Below, in pieces: positions 9,982-20,000 of a stretch of DNA of 62,431 nt. Every line of letters starts with the position of its first letter. Position 1 is the stretch's first letter. This DNA is from a virus. The position numbers and the translations under genes are program-made. Location of the stretch: positions 1-62,431 of the IMG/VR virus record IMGVR_UViG_3300034102_000985; one strand, 5' to 3'. The notes beneath the pieces were generated by a model. That model was not told where the DNA came from. It saw only the letters and a list, made by a program, of their open reading frames with translations, and searched no databases.

Positions 9982-10024
9982 AAAAACTTACTTTACGTGG
10001 GGGAAATTGGACGTGAACAACCAA

Positions 10025-10258
10025 TTACCAGTCAGGATATTCCCACTTAAAAACTAAAGGATGCATTTTTCTTGATTTTGCAATTCTTTTTACAGTACAC
10101 TCCTTACATTCATACGAATATGATGATGATACTGGACCTCTATCTTTACGAGTTTGATAGAAACAATCTATTAAATTTTTGATTTCACCACAAACTCTAC
10201 ATCTCCTATCTACTAGTAATAAATGCCCATATCTTATCTGGTTATCTAAATCCATCAT
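10025..10258 (-). CDS. Small zinc-ribbon protein after gp17
   Basis: This 77-residue protein has two CxxC pairs, C20-C23 (CRVCG) and C51-C54 (CKEC), spaced as in a zinc ribbon or the metal site of HNH-like folds. No HNH catalytic pattern is evident. It is rich in Arg and Lys (TRKDRG, VKRIAKSRK), so nucleic-acid binding is plausible. I chose the ATG at 10258, which overlaps the gp17 stop as ATGA, over an in-frame GTG at 10270. The tight coupling to the large terminase suggests a packaging or late-transcription accessory role, but this is inference. Similar small proteins occur at this position in marine T4-like phages. Confidence 0.8.
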   Translation of the reverse strand: MMDLDNQIRYGHLLLVDRRCRVCGEIKNLIDCFYQTRKDRGPVSSSYSYECKECTVKRIAKSRKMHPLVFKWEYPDW

Positions 10259-11901
10259 TGGTAGTTCCACATATATGACATATCCCCATACTCATCGGTA
10301 TACCACCTATCTCCACTATTATCCACAAATGATGATTGATCATTTACACCATCAACAATAAATCCAAAAGGTGCCATATCTTGAAGGATCTCATTTTCCT
10401 TTTCTTCATATAACTTTTTTCTCACATCTTGATCGGTCAGTTCTTTAAAATAATCTTGTACAACTAACCAAGCATAAATTACAAGACACATTGCTAAATC
10501 ATCATTACACCCATCTTCAGCTTCAAATGAATTTGATTTTTGAATGAATGTAGTTAATTCACTGATGATATCATAATCATTAAAAATTAATTTATCCTCT
10601 TCGATCATCGCTTTTAAATTTAGACATCCAACTTTTTTAACAGTTTTAGACATCTTAACTCCAAGTTGGGTTTTCTTTCCAGAAAATCCTTGCCCAACAA
10701 TTTGTCCTGCTCTACCTCGCATAGAGCACATTAAAACATTTTGATACTCTAAGTCATAATGAAGAATTGATGCTACTTGATCACCAACATCATTAACTTC
10801 ACATAAAACATATGCATCATTATAACTTTTTGCTACCTCATGGACAATCCCAGGAAATATCATGGGTTTTATTTGATTGTCTCTATATTTTGCTACAACT
10901 TTATGTGGAAATTGTGTAATATCTACAACTACAAAAGCAGAGTAATCATTTCCAACTCCTCTAGCTACGTCCACAGAAACTGTATAATTATGATCATCTT
11001 TAACATCTTCAAACACATCTAATCCACCACTTCGTAGTCTAGGTGCTTCATAAACTAAATTACGAAGTTTATTTGGTGAAATTAATGTATCAACAGATCC
11101 TAAAAATTCGCATTCAAATTCGACCTTAAACTGTTGTTCACTGGTGTTTGCAATAGTTTGCTCTTTCCATTTTTCATCTCTACCAGGAACTTCACTCCAA
11201 TGAACTTCTGTTGGAATATATTCATTCTTTCTTCGTTCGGCATCATGCCAAATTTTGTAAAAATGATTCATCCCGTGAGGGGTAGAAACGATAATTACTT
11301 TGGTATTCTTACCAGAAGAAATAGTAGGATAAACTGAACTGAAAAACTGATCAGCAATATGGTTGGGAATAAAAGCAAATTCGTCGAGGAAGATGATGTT
11401 GTATGATCCACCACGAACTGCTGATGCTGATGTAGAAGCAGCAATAATTTTTGATCCATTTTCTAACTCTAAAGATGCTTTGTTCCATGTCATCACCCCC
11501 TGCTGTAACCACTTTGGGAGGTTCTCGTAAGCGGTCTGGAGGCGGTCTAAGAGATCTTTTGCGGTAGATGCCTTGTTAGCAAGTATTGCGATGTTAACGT
11601 TATCATTAAAAATTGCATAATGAAGAAGATATGAAACAACGATTGTAGATTTTCCAGACTGTCTCGGTAATTTACATACATTAAAACGATGGTTATGAAA
11701 CCTATCAATCATCAGTTCTTGAAACTTATATGGTTTAAATGGTTGTAAACCATAATCCAAAGTAACAATTTGGATATAATTTTTTGCAAAATAAATTGGA
11801 TCGTCTTGACAACGAGCAAATTCTATAATTTGGTCTTGAGTAAATTCAAGCGGAGTATTCGCTTTTTTTAGAAGCGGATTACCAAGATAATGATCGGCCA
11901 T
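10255..11901 (-). CDS. 17: Large terminase gp17 (packaging ATPase and nuclease)
   Basis: This is the motor subunit that docks on the portal, hydrolyses ATP to drive DNA into the head, and cuts the concatemer. Walker A is PRQSGKST at residues 79-86. Walker B with the catalytic acid is IIFLDE at 169-174. The coupling motif VSTP is at 205-208. The C-terminal RNase H-like nuclease has SVDVARGVGNDYSAF with Asp311, the LCEVNDVG block with Glu368, and NDDLAM with Asp467/468. All catalytic elements are intact. Its 548 residues compare with 610 in T4. Unlike in T4, its gene is separated from gp16 by about 22 kb of fibre genes. Confidence 0.98.
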   Translation of the reverse strand: MADHYLGNPLLKKANTPLEFTQDQIIEFARCQDDPIYFAKNYIQIVTLDYGLQPFKPYKFQELMIDRFHNHRFNVCKLPRQSGKSTIVVSYLLHYAIFNDNVNIAILANKASTAKDLLDRLQTAYENLPKWLQQGVMTWNKASLELENGSKIIAASTSASAVRGGSYNIIFLDEFAFIPNHIADQFFSSVYPTISSGKNTKVIIVSTPHGMNHFYKIWHDAERRKNEYIPTEVHWSEVPGRDEKWKEQTIANTSEQQFKVEFECEFLGSVDTLISPNKLRNLVYEAPRLRSGGLDVFEDVKDDHNYTVSVDVARGVGNDYSAFVVVDITQFPHKVVAKYRDNQIKPMIFPGIVHEVAKSYNDAYVLCEVNDVGDQVASILHYDLEYQNVLMCSMRGRAGQIVGQGFSGKKTQLGVKMSKTVKKVGCLNLKAMIEEDKLIFNDYDIISELTTFIQKSNSFEAEDGCNDDLAMCLVIYAWLVVQDYFKELTDQDVRKKLYEEKENEILQDMAPFGFIVDGVNDQSSFVDNSGDRWYTDEYGDMSYMWNYQ

Positions 11902-11916
11902 AATAAAACCTATTTT

Positions 11917-13677
11917 TTAATTACAATTCCAACGTCTTAATGCTTTGTTTATTTTACTATCTGGATCTCTTGCAGTTTCTGAAGATGTATTTTTTGCTTT
12001 ATGACCTTTCATTCTTTGGCAAAAAGACTTGCGACGATCAGCCCTTTTGCCCGTAGGCTTTTTTTCAGTTACTGCAGTTTGTAATTTTGAACCAGGATTT
12101 TCTCGTCTGTAAGCATTTACTGCTTTTTGACTTAATCCATCAGTATTATCTTTACGATTTACTGACTGCCAATCCTCCTCTAATTGCTCACCAATAGTTT
12201 TATTATTTAATAGATAATTTTTTGATGGTGAATTTTGAACTTGAACAATAGGATCTCCACCAGGTCTCAAATCTGTTATTTGAGCATGTAGAACTTTTGC
12301 CTCAGGATAAACTTTTTGCAATTCATATTCAACTTCCTTTCTTGAAGGTACTTTTATTTGTGGGAAGAACATTCTTAATGAATAAGATCTACCTCTCCAA
12401 GTAAACATTATTATCATTAATTGTCCATTTTGTGATGGAATTCTGACTGCTTCTTCAATATCCTCTTTTTGTATCAATTGTTTAGCGAGATCATTTGCCC
12501 TTCTCTGCTGTCTACGATATAATTCTTGTCTTGCATCAGAACCTGCTTGTGCAGCATCTCGATCAGCAACTGTTTTTGCAGTTTTACGAATTTTATTTGC
12601 TCTCTGGCGGTCTTTAGGATTTTGTGAATTGCTTAATCTATTTGCTTTGTTTAATGCCTTCTCTTCGCCAGTTTTTTTTACACCATCATTTAGTCTTCCA
12701 GAAGCACGACGAGTAAATTGAAGTTTTGCTTCATCAATTTGCTCTTCTTTTTTAAGTGGTTCTGGTTTAATAAGATCGATAAATTCAACAAATTTATTAC
12801 CAAACATATCTTCAATAGTTACACTTTCAGAGTTAACTGATTTCTTTTCAACTTTTTTAAGTTTAGTGTAGTAATCTGGAACTTCATCTAAGTGTTGTAA
12901 TGCGGTAATTCTTGCTCCAGTTTTATCTGAAGTGTGTTCACCTTCTACTTTAATTCCAATCTTAAGTTGTTTTTGTATTGCTTGAAGTGAGACCCCATGC
13001 TTTTTAGCAATTTCTTCTGGTGACTTATATGATTTAACTGGACCTTTTGGATCTCTTTCTTCTTTCATTGCACAGTCATCTTTACCGTGAACTGGGCAAG
13101 ATTTTCCTTTTTTAGTATGATTACAACCCATTTCTTCGGCAACTGGTTTACCAATACCAACTTCTGTGGGTTTTTTCTTTTGACCATCTACTTTAAAACC
13201 GTTTGGTAAAGGTTTGCATACTTTATCGGTATTGCACCAATACATTCCTTTACCACATTTTTCTTCACCAATAATTTTTTGTACTAAAGATATTTCTTCT
13301 TTTTTTACTGTTGGTAATGATACCGATGCAGCCTTTGCTTTTTGTAATTTAACTGCCTTATCACCAAGTTGCTTTGCCGCATCTGGTGTTAGCGCCCCAG
13401 CTCCAGAAGATTTTTTGACTGCAAAACTAACTTGCTTTCCTTCATCAATACCCTCATCACTTTGAAGATATTCTGCTGCAGTATCAATATAATCTGCTGC
13501 TTTAGTGATTTTAGATTGAACCCAAGCAGGTAATTGTGTATCTCCTTTCTTTATAACTTTTCTCAATTTATTAATGGAACGCTCAATGGTATCCATTTCA
13601 TTACGAGCCATATATCCCTCATCATCTTTCTTCTTACCACTTGCAATCTCTTTGTGGTCTTCTGACAATCTCTTCAT
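11917..13677 (-). CDS. Mosaic protein of small marine-phage domains (DUF5661-like and DUF6321-like)
   Basis: This 586-residue basic protein is a chain of short domains. Residues about 15-75 are a helical unit (EGYMARNEMDTIERSINKL, then WVQSKITKAADYID) recurring in many marine phage proteins. Residues 140-160 hold CGKGMYWCNTDKVCKPL and 184-203 hold CNHTKKGKSCPVHGKDDC, both cysteine-rich and possibly metal-binding. Residues about 212-275 (KKHGVSLQAIQKQLKIGIKV, LQHLDEVPDYYTKLKKVE) resemble DUF5661. The C-terminal 45 residues (GKRADRRKSFCQRMKGHKAK, DPDSKINKALRRWNC) resemble DUF6321. The middle is Lys/Arg/Gln-rich. It is the first gene after a terminator and a perfect late-promoter box, 15 bases ahead of gp17. 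Function is unknown; a head or core role is possible. Confidence 0.85.
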   Translation of the reverse strand: MKRLSEDHKEIASGKKKDDEGYMARNEMDTIERSINKLRKVIKKGDTQLPAWVQSKITKAADYIDTAAEYLQSDEGIDEGKQVSFAVKKSSGAGALTPDAAKQLGDKAVKLQKAKAASVSLPTVKKEEISLVQKIIGEEKCGKGMYWCNTDKVCKPLPNGFKVDGQKKKPTEVGIGKPVAEEMGCNHTKKGKSCPVHGKDDCAMKEERDPKGPVKSYKSPEEIAKKHGVSLQAIQKQLKIGIKVEGEHTSDKTGARITALQHLDEVPDYYTKLKKVEKKSVNSESVTIEDMFGNKFVEFIDLIKPEPLKKEEQIDEAKLQFTRRASGRLNDGVKKTGEEKALNKANRLSNSQNPKDRQRANKIRKTAKTVADRDAAQAGSDARQELYRRQQRRANDLAKQLIQKEDIEEAVRIPSQNGQLMIIMFTWRGRSYSLRMFFPQIKVPSRKEVEYELQKVYPEAKVLHAQITDLRPGGDPIVQVQNSPSKNYLLNNKTIGEQLEEDWQSVNRKDNTDGLSQKAVNAYRRENPGSKLQTAVTEKKPTGKRADRRKSFCQRMKGHKAKNTSSETARDPDSKINKALRRWNCN

Positions 13678-13697
13678 TTCTTGATGATACTTTTTTT

Positions 13698-13705
13698 TAT
13701 TTATA
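13698..13705 (-). promoter_or_regulatory. Perfect T4-type late promoter box (TATAAATA)
   Basis: An exact TATAAATA on the minus strand directly follows the T-run of the terminator and lies 20 bases before the ATG of the 586-residue gene. It should start the operon holding that gene, gp17 and the zinc-ribbon gene. Confidence 0.7.
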
Positions 13706-13731
13706 AAAAAAAGGGAACTAGGTTCCCTTTT
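13705..13731 (-). terminator. Rho-independent terminator
   Basis: On the minus strand a 10-bp perfect stem, AAAAGGGAAC paired with GTTCCCTTTT, has a three-base loop (CTA) and runs into eight T residues. It lies five bases past the stop of the 88-residue gene. It is the only canonical intrinsic terminator I found. It closes the fibre operon before a new late promoter. The stem is followed by only four T residues on the other strand. Confidence 0.9.
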
Positions 13732-13735
13732 ACTA

Positions 13736-14002
13736 TCATTTATTTTTTATAGTTTCTGGAATATCTTCCGAACTTGGTTCATTTCTTGGAGTTACAAATG
13801 TGATTGATCCAATTTTTACTTTGTTTTCAACACCTTTTAACTGAGATTCTAGAATTTCATTAAAATAATTCTCATCAATCGATCCATCTTCATTTTTTGG
13901 GATATTAACTAATTTAGTAAAAATGTCACCTTTTTCATTTTTAAAAGTTATTGTAACATGATCTTTATTAGTTAAATCACTTGGGACTTCATAAGTAATC
14001 AT
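13736..14002 (-). CDS. 88-residue protein coupled to the S74 fibre gene
   Basis: This small acidic protein starts MITYEVPSDLTNKDHVTITF, with segments FTKLVNIPKNEDGSIDENYF and GVENKVKIGSITFVTP. The alternating hydrophobic pattern suggests a small beta fold with one helix. Its ATG overlaps the TGA of the giant fibre gene as ATGA, so it is probably translated by re-initiation. A terminator follows five bases after its stop. Homologues appear beside large fibre genes in marine T4-like phages as far as I recall, without known function. A fibre-assembly helper is a reasonable guess from position alone. I see no signal peptide or membrane segment. Confidence 0.8.
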   Translation of the reverse strand: MITYEVPSDLTNKDHVTITFKNEKGDIFTKLVNIPKNEDGSIDENYFNEILESQLKGVENKVKIGSITFVTPRNEPSSEDIPETIKNK

Positions 14003-17000
14003 TTTTTCTTTAACTCCTCAATCTCTTCTTTCAGACTATTTATCATGGTCTGTTGTTCTTTAATTGCCTCAATTAAAACTGCAGTGATGTTACCATAAGC
14101 AACCGCTTTAGTTCCAAAATTATCAGAAACAACTTCTGGGACAACCTGTTCAATCTCTTGAGCAATAACACCAATTTGATGTTCATTGTCTCTGTCAATA
14201 CGATCAAATTCAACACCACGCATCTTAGTTACTTTTTCAAGAGCATTTTCAATTGGTTTAATATTGGTCTTGAGTTTGATATCTGAGTTTGCAGTAACTG
14301 TACCTGATGCTGTGAAGTTTCCTGTAATTGTCCTGTTACCAAAATGAGAAACTCTGAATACTTTCCACCCAGAAATATAAGAAACTGCTGAAGTTCCAGG
14401 AACCTGAGTTGTAGTATAATTAAACAGTGCCATTGGTGTCCAATACTTGGTCCCTGCTTTAAATTGTCCAGTTGCAGCACCAAATCCAGTAATATAACCA
14501 CTTACTTTAGTCCATGCAGTTCCTGGATTAGTATTTACCATTACCCAATATCCAAAAGATCCTGGATTTCCACCTAATGATGTAAATGCCTCATTATAAT
14601 CAATTGATCCCATATAATGCGTGTTAGTACCTGTTACATTTTTGATGTAACATTCCATGTAATAAACATCATTTGTATCTACTGGAATATATGGGAAACC
14701 AGCACCAAACTCACCACCAACACTAGGTTGACCAGTAATAGAAACTGCATATCCACCTGGAGCAGTTGAATCGTTGACCCAAGATACTCCAGCAAAATTA
14801 AAGTAGTTTTGTAATTCTGCATTTGTCCAAGTTGGATCCAATTCAAATACTGCTTCACCCTGACTGTAATGACCTATTGGATATCTTTCTGCAGTATCAA
14901 CTCTTGCATTAGTTCTTGTTACTTGAGTTGTATCAACTTTAGCAGCAGCAAATCCACCAGAAGCATCTCTGGAAACAATAGTTGAGTTTGTGTTAGTTGT
15001 AGCAGCATTTAGACCATCGAGTAAATCGGCATCAAGACCAGAACCAGAACCATCATTACCATCATTCCACATTCTTCTCCAAGATGTAAATGCACCACCC
15101 CACACTCCTCTAATAAAGTGTAGTGATGGATTACCCTCACCAATTACTTGTTGCCAACCATATCTGGTAGTATTGTCGGTATAGTGCATTGCCTGAGTAC
15201 CAACCCAATGGGTAGTTCCCGAAGGTGCGTTACCAGGAGAACCCCAACTATCAATAAATCCTGAACCCCAATCAAAAGCGGTGTTTAGATCAGTTGTGTT
15301 CCAACCCATTACACCAGTCCAATAATTGGTGTTTGTAGTGTCAGAACTTCTTGGGCGGAATTGCTTATAAGTTAATCCAATCTTCTCCTTAAAGTCATTG
15401 ATATCCTTTCTTCTGATTGTACTATCATTACCAACATAAACTCTATCAATATTTGTTGTATTTGTAAGTATTCCTACAGTTGTTGATACTGCAGCAAATC
15501 CAATATTTCCAGAAGCATCTGTTCTTGGAATAATATTTGCTGAGGTATTTGCTGCACCATCAGTGCTTAGATTTAATCCATCAAGCAGATCGGCATCAAG
15601 ACCTGAACCAGATCCATCATTTGCATCGTGCCAGAATTTTGCCCAAGAACCCCATGCAGTAGTACTTGTACTCATTCTGCGCCACAGGTTTCCATTATCT
15701 GTATATGCTAATTGTATCATCTGACCACCACTGAAATCCGTGGATGATCCATAAGATCTCCAAGACATTACACCATGATAAGTACCACCATCACTCAATG
15801 AATCTGTTATGTTTTCTTTAAAATCAATTCTTGCTGCAGCACTGTAACTTTGTGGTTGTGAATTAGTTGCTCTAGTATCAAGTGAAGTTAATCCATTTGA
15901 ATTACCAATTAATGTTGCAGTAATTGATCCTGCACTGAAGTTTCCAGAAGCATCTCTTGCAACTATGGCATTTGCAGTGTTTGCATTAGTTGCTGTAGTT
16001 GCACTATTTGGAATAGAGGTTAATGATGCACCAGATCCTGCAAAAGTTGTTGCAGTTACCGTACCATTTACATCAATTGCTGTTGTTGGAACTTTACCAA
16101 CACCAATTCTATTTTCAATAAACAGATTTTTATTTGGATATATGTTTCCAGAATTAGTAAATGATGTAATGACTGTCAATGCACTTTGATCAGTGAAAGT
16201 CATTCCACGCTTCAATTCTGTAACAGTAGTTACAAGTGTTTTAGTTGATCTTCCTGATGGTACATGAACTGCAATTCCATACTTATATGCACTTCCAGAA
16301 ACAGTTTGCCCATAAATGAATAGATTCCATGCATTACTGTCTAATCCAGTATCAGCACCATCACCATGACCATCACCTACGTTATATGGATATAATCTAT
16401 AATAAGAACCAGTTAGGATATTAAATCCTCCTTGGAACCTATAAATGGATGTTCCTGAGTTTGCACCAGTTTCTGAAGAAACTTGAATTTCAATTGCAAC
16501 ATCACCCTCAGTATCTTCATACTCTGCAAGTCTATATAACTGTCCAGCTGCTACTGTTTTTGAAAATACTCTTTGTAAAGCAACACCCGATGCTTCGGTT
16601 GAACTTGCTGTAGTTACAAGATAATTTGTAGCAGTAATTGCTCCAGCACTAAACTCTCCAGAAGCACCACGTTGTACAACAAAATTGTTAGTATTTGCAC
16701 TTGTAGCATTAATACCAATCGTAACTGCTGATGAGTTATTATATGATGTACCAGTTAAAGGTGACTGGATAGTTAGTGTGTTTCCTAAAGAACCACTTAA
16801 AGTTGTTGCTGATATTGTTCCAGCATTTAATTGTCCTGTAAATGTTGAAATTCCAGCAACAGTCAATCTATTTAATGCTGCTGTACCAGCAGTCTGATTA
16901 ATATTGTTTGCAGAACCACTGAAAGTGGATACACCAGATACAATTTGATTTGTTAATGTTGCAGTTCCACTGTTAGTTAAAGTTGTTCCAGAAATAGATC

Positions 17001-20000
17001 CATAATTTACTAATCCAGTAAATGTTGAAATTCCAGCAACAGTCAATCTATTTAATGCTGCTGTACCAGCAGTTTGATTAATGTTATTTGAAGAACTATT
17101 GAACGTAGTAATTCCACTTGTAACAGTATTTGTATTGAGTATATTTGGTAAAGTTAATGATACTGTAGATGAAGCATTTATTGCTTGAGTATTAATAGTA
17201 TTACTAAATGTAGTTACACCTGATACTGTTATTGTCGATGCAATTAGTGTATCAGATATAGACACTCTTGCTAATGTTGAGATACCACTAGTACTAAAAT
17301 TTCCTGCGGTGAGTGTTCCAGCAACTGTTGCGGTTTGATAATTTGCAACTCCAACATTAACATCACTTAAAAATGTTGTAATACCAGAAAATACTGCTCT
17401 GTTAAATACTTGAGTTCCTGCCGTACAGTTAAGATTATTTCCAGAACCACTGAGTGTTGTAACTCCAGAAATTGTTTGGTTTGTTGCAACAATAGTTCCA
17501 GCATTTGTCAAACGTGCATTTGCTGCGCTTGACATTGTAATGGTGTCCACATTGATAGTGTTATTGAATGTAGATACACCAGTTACAGTTAATCTGTTCA
17601 ATGCCGCTGTACCAGCAGTTTGATTAATATTGTTTGCAGAACCACTGAATGTTGCTATACCACTAATAGATGCATTTACTGAACCTAAATTTGCAATTGT
17701 TCCAAATCCAGTGACACTTGAATGTGTTACTGCCACACCAACTGCTATCAAATAACCACCATTAGTTAATGTTAAAGTTCCAGACAATGTTGGTGAAGTT
17801 ACCAAATCGTATCCAGTGCCATTACCTTGAAGAATTGCACCAGCTGGTGGTAAAGCAGCAAGACCAGTACCACCTTTAGATATTGGAATTGAAGCTGTAA
17901 AGTTTACTGGATTTAGATAATAAGATCCTGCTTGACCACCTAATGATGCAGCATCTACATCACCAGTAGATGAGTTTTTAATAGATACTTCACCATCACT
18001 TCCAATACTGAAAGTAGAATTTTTGAACCGTGATACTCCTAGTGAAGTATAATCTTGACCAACTACAGTCTTAACTCTTTGAATAGAAAGATTTACTCTA
18101 CCTATGTAAGTGTTAATTCCAACTCCACCAGGAGCACTTTCTGTGAATGATGCAGTTGCACTTAATGGTTCTGTAGTTCCAATGCCAACTCTGGTTACAA
18201 CTTTATCAAATGTGGAATCTCCTCTTAAGAAGGTGTCTGAGTTTGCACTTCCAGATCCAAGTCTTGATGGTGAAATTGTACCACTAGTTATGTTTGCTGC
18301 ATCTATTGCAGATGTTGCCAGAACACTCCAGTTATCTAAAATATTAGATGATGTATTTACTGTAGAATTATACTGTACATTTTGTCTAGTAAATGTAACA
18401 GTTCCTGTTGCAGTTGACCCTAACCCTACTGGACTAAATGTAGATCCATTTAAAGAAGTAATTGCGTCCGCTCTTGTTGTATGTAAAGTAAATGCGTTAG
18501 TAACAACTGAACCAACGAAATAAAATGCTCCAGTTGTTACTCCTACTGGAGTTGCTCCAATAACTTTTACAGCATCTCCAGTAGAAAATCCGTGCTTTTC
18601 AAATATAATAAAATCATCTGAAGTATTTACACCAACTCTGGTTAAACTATGCGTTCCAGTTCCACTGCCAGTAAGAGAAACTAAAGATGATAATCCGTAT
18701 GTAGTGTAAAGTTCAACTGAACTTAAACCAACTCTCTTAACATAATAAGTATCACCTTGAGTTAAACCATCAATAACATTCCCGCCCGCAGAAGAATAAA
18801 TTACTGGATCACCGTTTGTAAATGTTGAAACACCAACAACAATTCTATTGTTTGTAAAATCTACACCACCACCAATGGAAATATCTGTTGGTGTGAAAGT
18901 TTTTTGATATTGAAGTTGTAAACTAGTACCTACACCGACAGCATCTCTGTCTGCAATATAATCAGGTAAAGTTGATGACGCAACAAATTTTTGATTATTT
19001 GTTAATTTTAAATATAATCTAGTTTCTATTATATTAACTGTAGCAGTAAAGTTTGCTCCACCACTTCTACCACCAAGTAATGTTGCATTATTAATTGTTA
19101 AAACATCCCCAGAAGTGTAATACCTTCCACCAAAATTAACACTGATTGCAGTTACAGTTCCAGAAGCACCAACTGTAATGGCAGCTCTTGCACTAGTACC
19201 GATACCAGTAGTTCTATCAAGTACACAAGTATAAATTCCTGGATTTGTGTATCCAGAACCACCAGAAGTTATTGAAACTGATAGTAATACACCTTTCACT
19301 AGTCCTGTAGTTCCATATCCAACAGCATTTGTGGGGGGTGTTGTAACAACTCCAATTGCTCCACCAGCACTGTTTGTACCTGTTACTTGATCACCATTTA
19401 AGAAATTGTAGTTTCTAGTGGTGCTACTTAATAATAAATATTGCCCATATAAATCATTAGTTAAAACATATCCACTTGCTGGTTCTAGAACAGTGTCACC
19501 ACTTTGTAAGTTAACAGCAGGTATTTTATTAACTAGATCAGTTCTTCCACCCGAAACATTTGTTGTATAATAATTAACAACCTTTGGTGGAATTAAATCT
19601 GGGTTAATTTGTCCATTTGAATTTAGTTGAACAATAGCACTTGGAACAGCATTTGTGGAAATTGACTTATCAATAAAACTCCCCAATCTATTATTTAAAA
19701 ATGATCTGACTGCAAGTTGAGTTGAAACTCTCTTGTTTTGAGGACCACCTATTTCATTATCACCAAGTCCAATATCAGTTGAGAATTCTTCAACTGCAAC
19801 ACCACCAGAAAGACTTAATCTTAAAGAATCTAATTGACCAATTGTAACCTTATTGTTGAAAACAATGTTACCAGTTCTGTTGTATGCAGTAATAAAATTA
19901 CCAATCTTAAAGTCACCCAATTCATTAGTTCCAGAACAATAAACTCGTCCACCAAGTTCAGAAAGTTGTTCAGAAGATGTAATAGTTTTTCCACCATTTT

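Noticed and set aside
10005-10026. Inverted repeat AATTGG/CCAATT at the end of the zinc-ribbon gene as a terminator
   Set aside because: The stem is only six pairs with a ten-base loop and no T-run follows on the minus strand.
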